Shown here piece by piece: positions 39,500 to 39,507 of a stretch of DNA of 39,507 nt. The stretch is taken from NCBI GenBank assembly GCA_903928075.1, contig CAIYPD010000108.1, forward strand, positions 1 to 39,507. Direction: 5' to 3'. The stretch comes from Candidatus Firestoneibacteriota bacterium (GTDB taxonomy: Bacteria > Oederibacteriota > D2-FULL-39-29). The position numbers and the translations under genes were made by a program. How positions within the stretch are numbered: the stretch's first letter is position 1; each line of letters opens with the position of its first letter. The notes under the pieces were generated by a model. That model was not told the DNA's origin. It did no database searches and worked only from the letters and a program-made list of their open reading frames with translations.

Positions 39500-39507
39500 T
39501 TTCGCTA

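Overview
The window is a dense, almost entirely minus-strand stretch of a Gram-negative bacterial chromosome. Outer-membrane machinery (TonB, ExbB/ExbD, beta-barrel-like proteins) and a Wzm/Wzt O-antigen exporter imply two membranes. RecA and LexA look bacterial and ordinary. A uroporphyrinogen-decarboxylase-like corrinoid-type protein, many radical SAM and glycosyltransferase genes and unusual low-complexity intergenic repeats suggest an uncultivated candidate lineage (Omnitrophota, Firestonebacteria, Elusimicrobia or Lentisphaerae-like). This placement is a weak inference; no rRNA or tRNA is visible to test it.

Layout, read 5'->3' on the minus strand, from the right end of the window to the left. 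(1) 39.5-37.0 kb: a secreted Ig-like protein, a ThiE/TenI-family protein and a ThuA-like protein in a tight operon, then an MFS transporter. (2) 35.5-31.0 kb: nucleotide-sugar genes wbpA-, wbpD-, wbpE- and wbpI/wecB-like, which together make a UDP-diacetamido-uronic acid, except that the wbpB oxidoreductase is absent. (3) 30.9-28.5 kb: a membrane metallophosphoesterase and a URO-D-like protein. (4) 28.2-13.6 kb: a surface polysaccharide block with two paralogous SDR epimerases, Wzm, Wzt, two radical SAM proteins with N-terminal cobalamin-binding-type domains, a GT4, a GT9, a GT4 fused to a heparinase-like region, and a secreted M14-like peptidase. (5) 13.3-4.5 kb: a small outer-membrane barrel-like protein, then an operon from a clear sigma-70 promoter: giant TPR protein, ExbB, ExbD, ExbD, TonB, and an OmpA/FlgD-like protein carrying two more copies of the barrel-like domain. 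(6) 4.3-0.3 kb: lexA under a promoter whose spacer is a palindrome, then recA and four overlapping or closely spaced downstream genes: an unknown helical protein, a 58-residue membrane protein, a LiaF-like protein and shikimate kinase.

The most interesting points are: the 1 ExbB + 2 ExbD + TonB + giant TPR + barrel operon, which resembles in composition the Agl/Glt gliding motor of myxobacteria; the candidate SOS box GCATAC-N6-GTATGC lying exactly between the -35 and -10 of lexA; the glycosyltransferase/lyase-like fusion; a likely leaderless wzm mRNA; and several families of intergenic repeats, some of which supply the stop codons of the genes they abut.

All functions are assigned by reading motifs in the translated sequence; no database search was possible.
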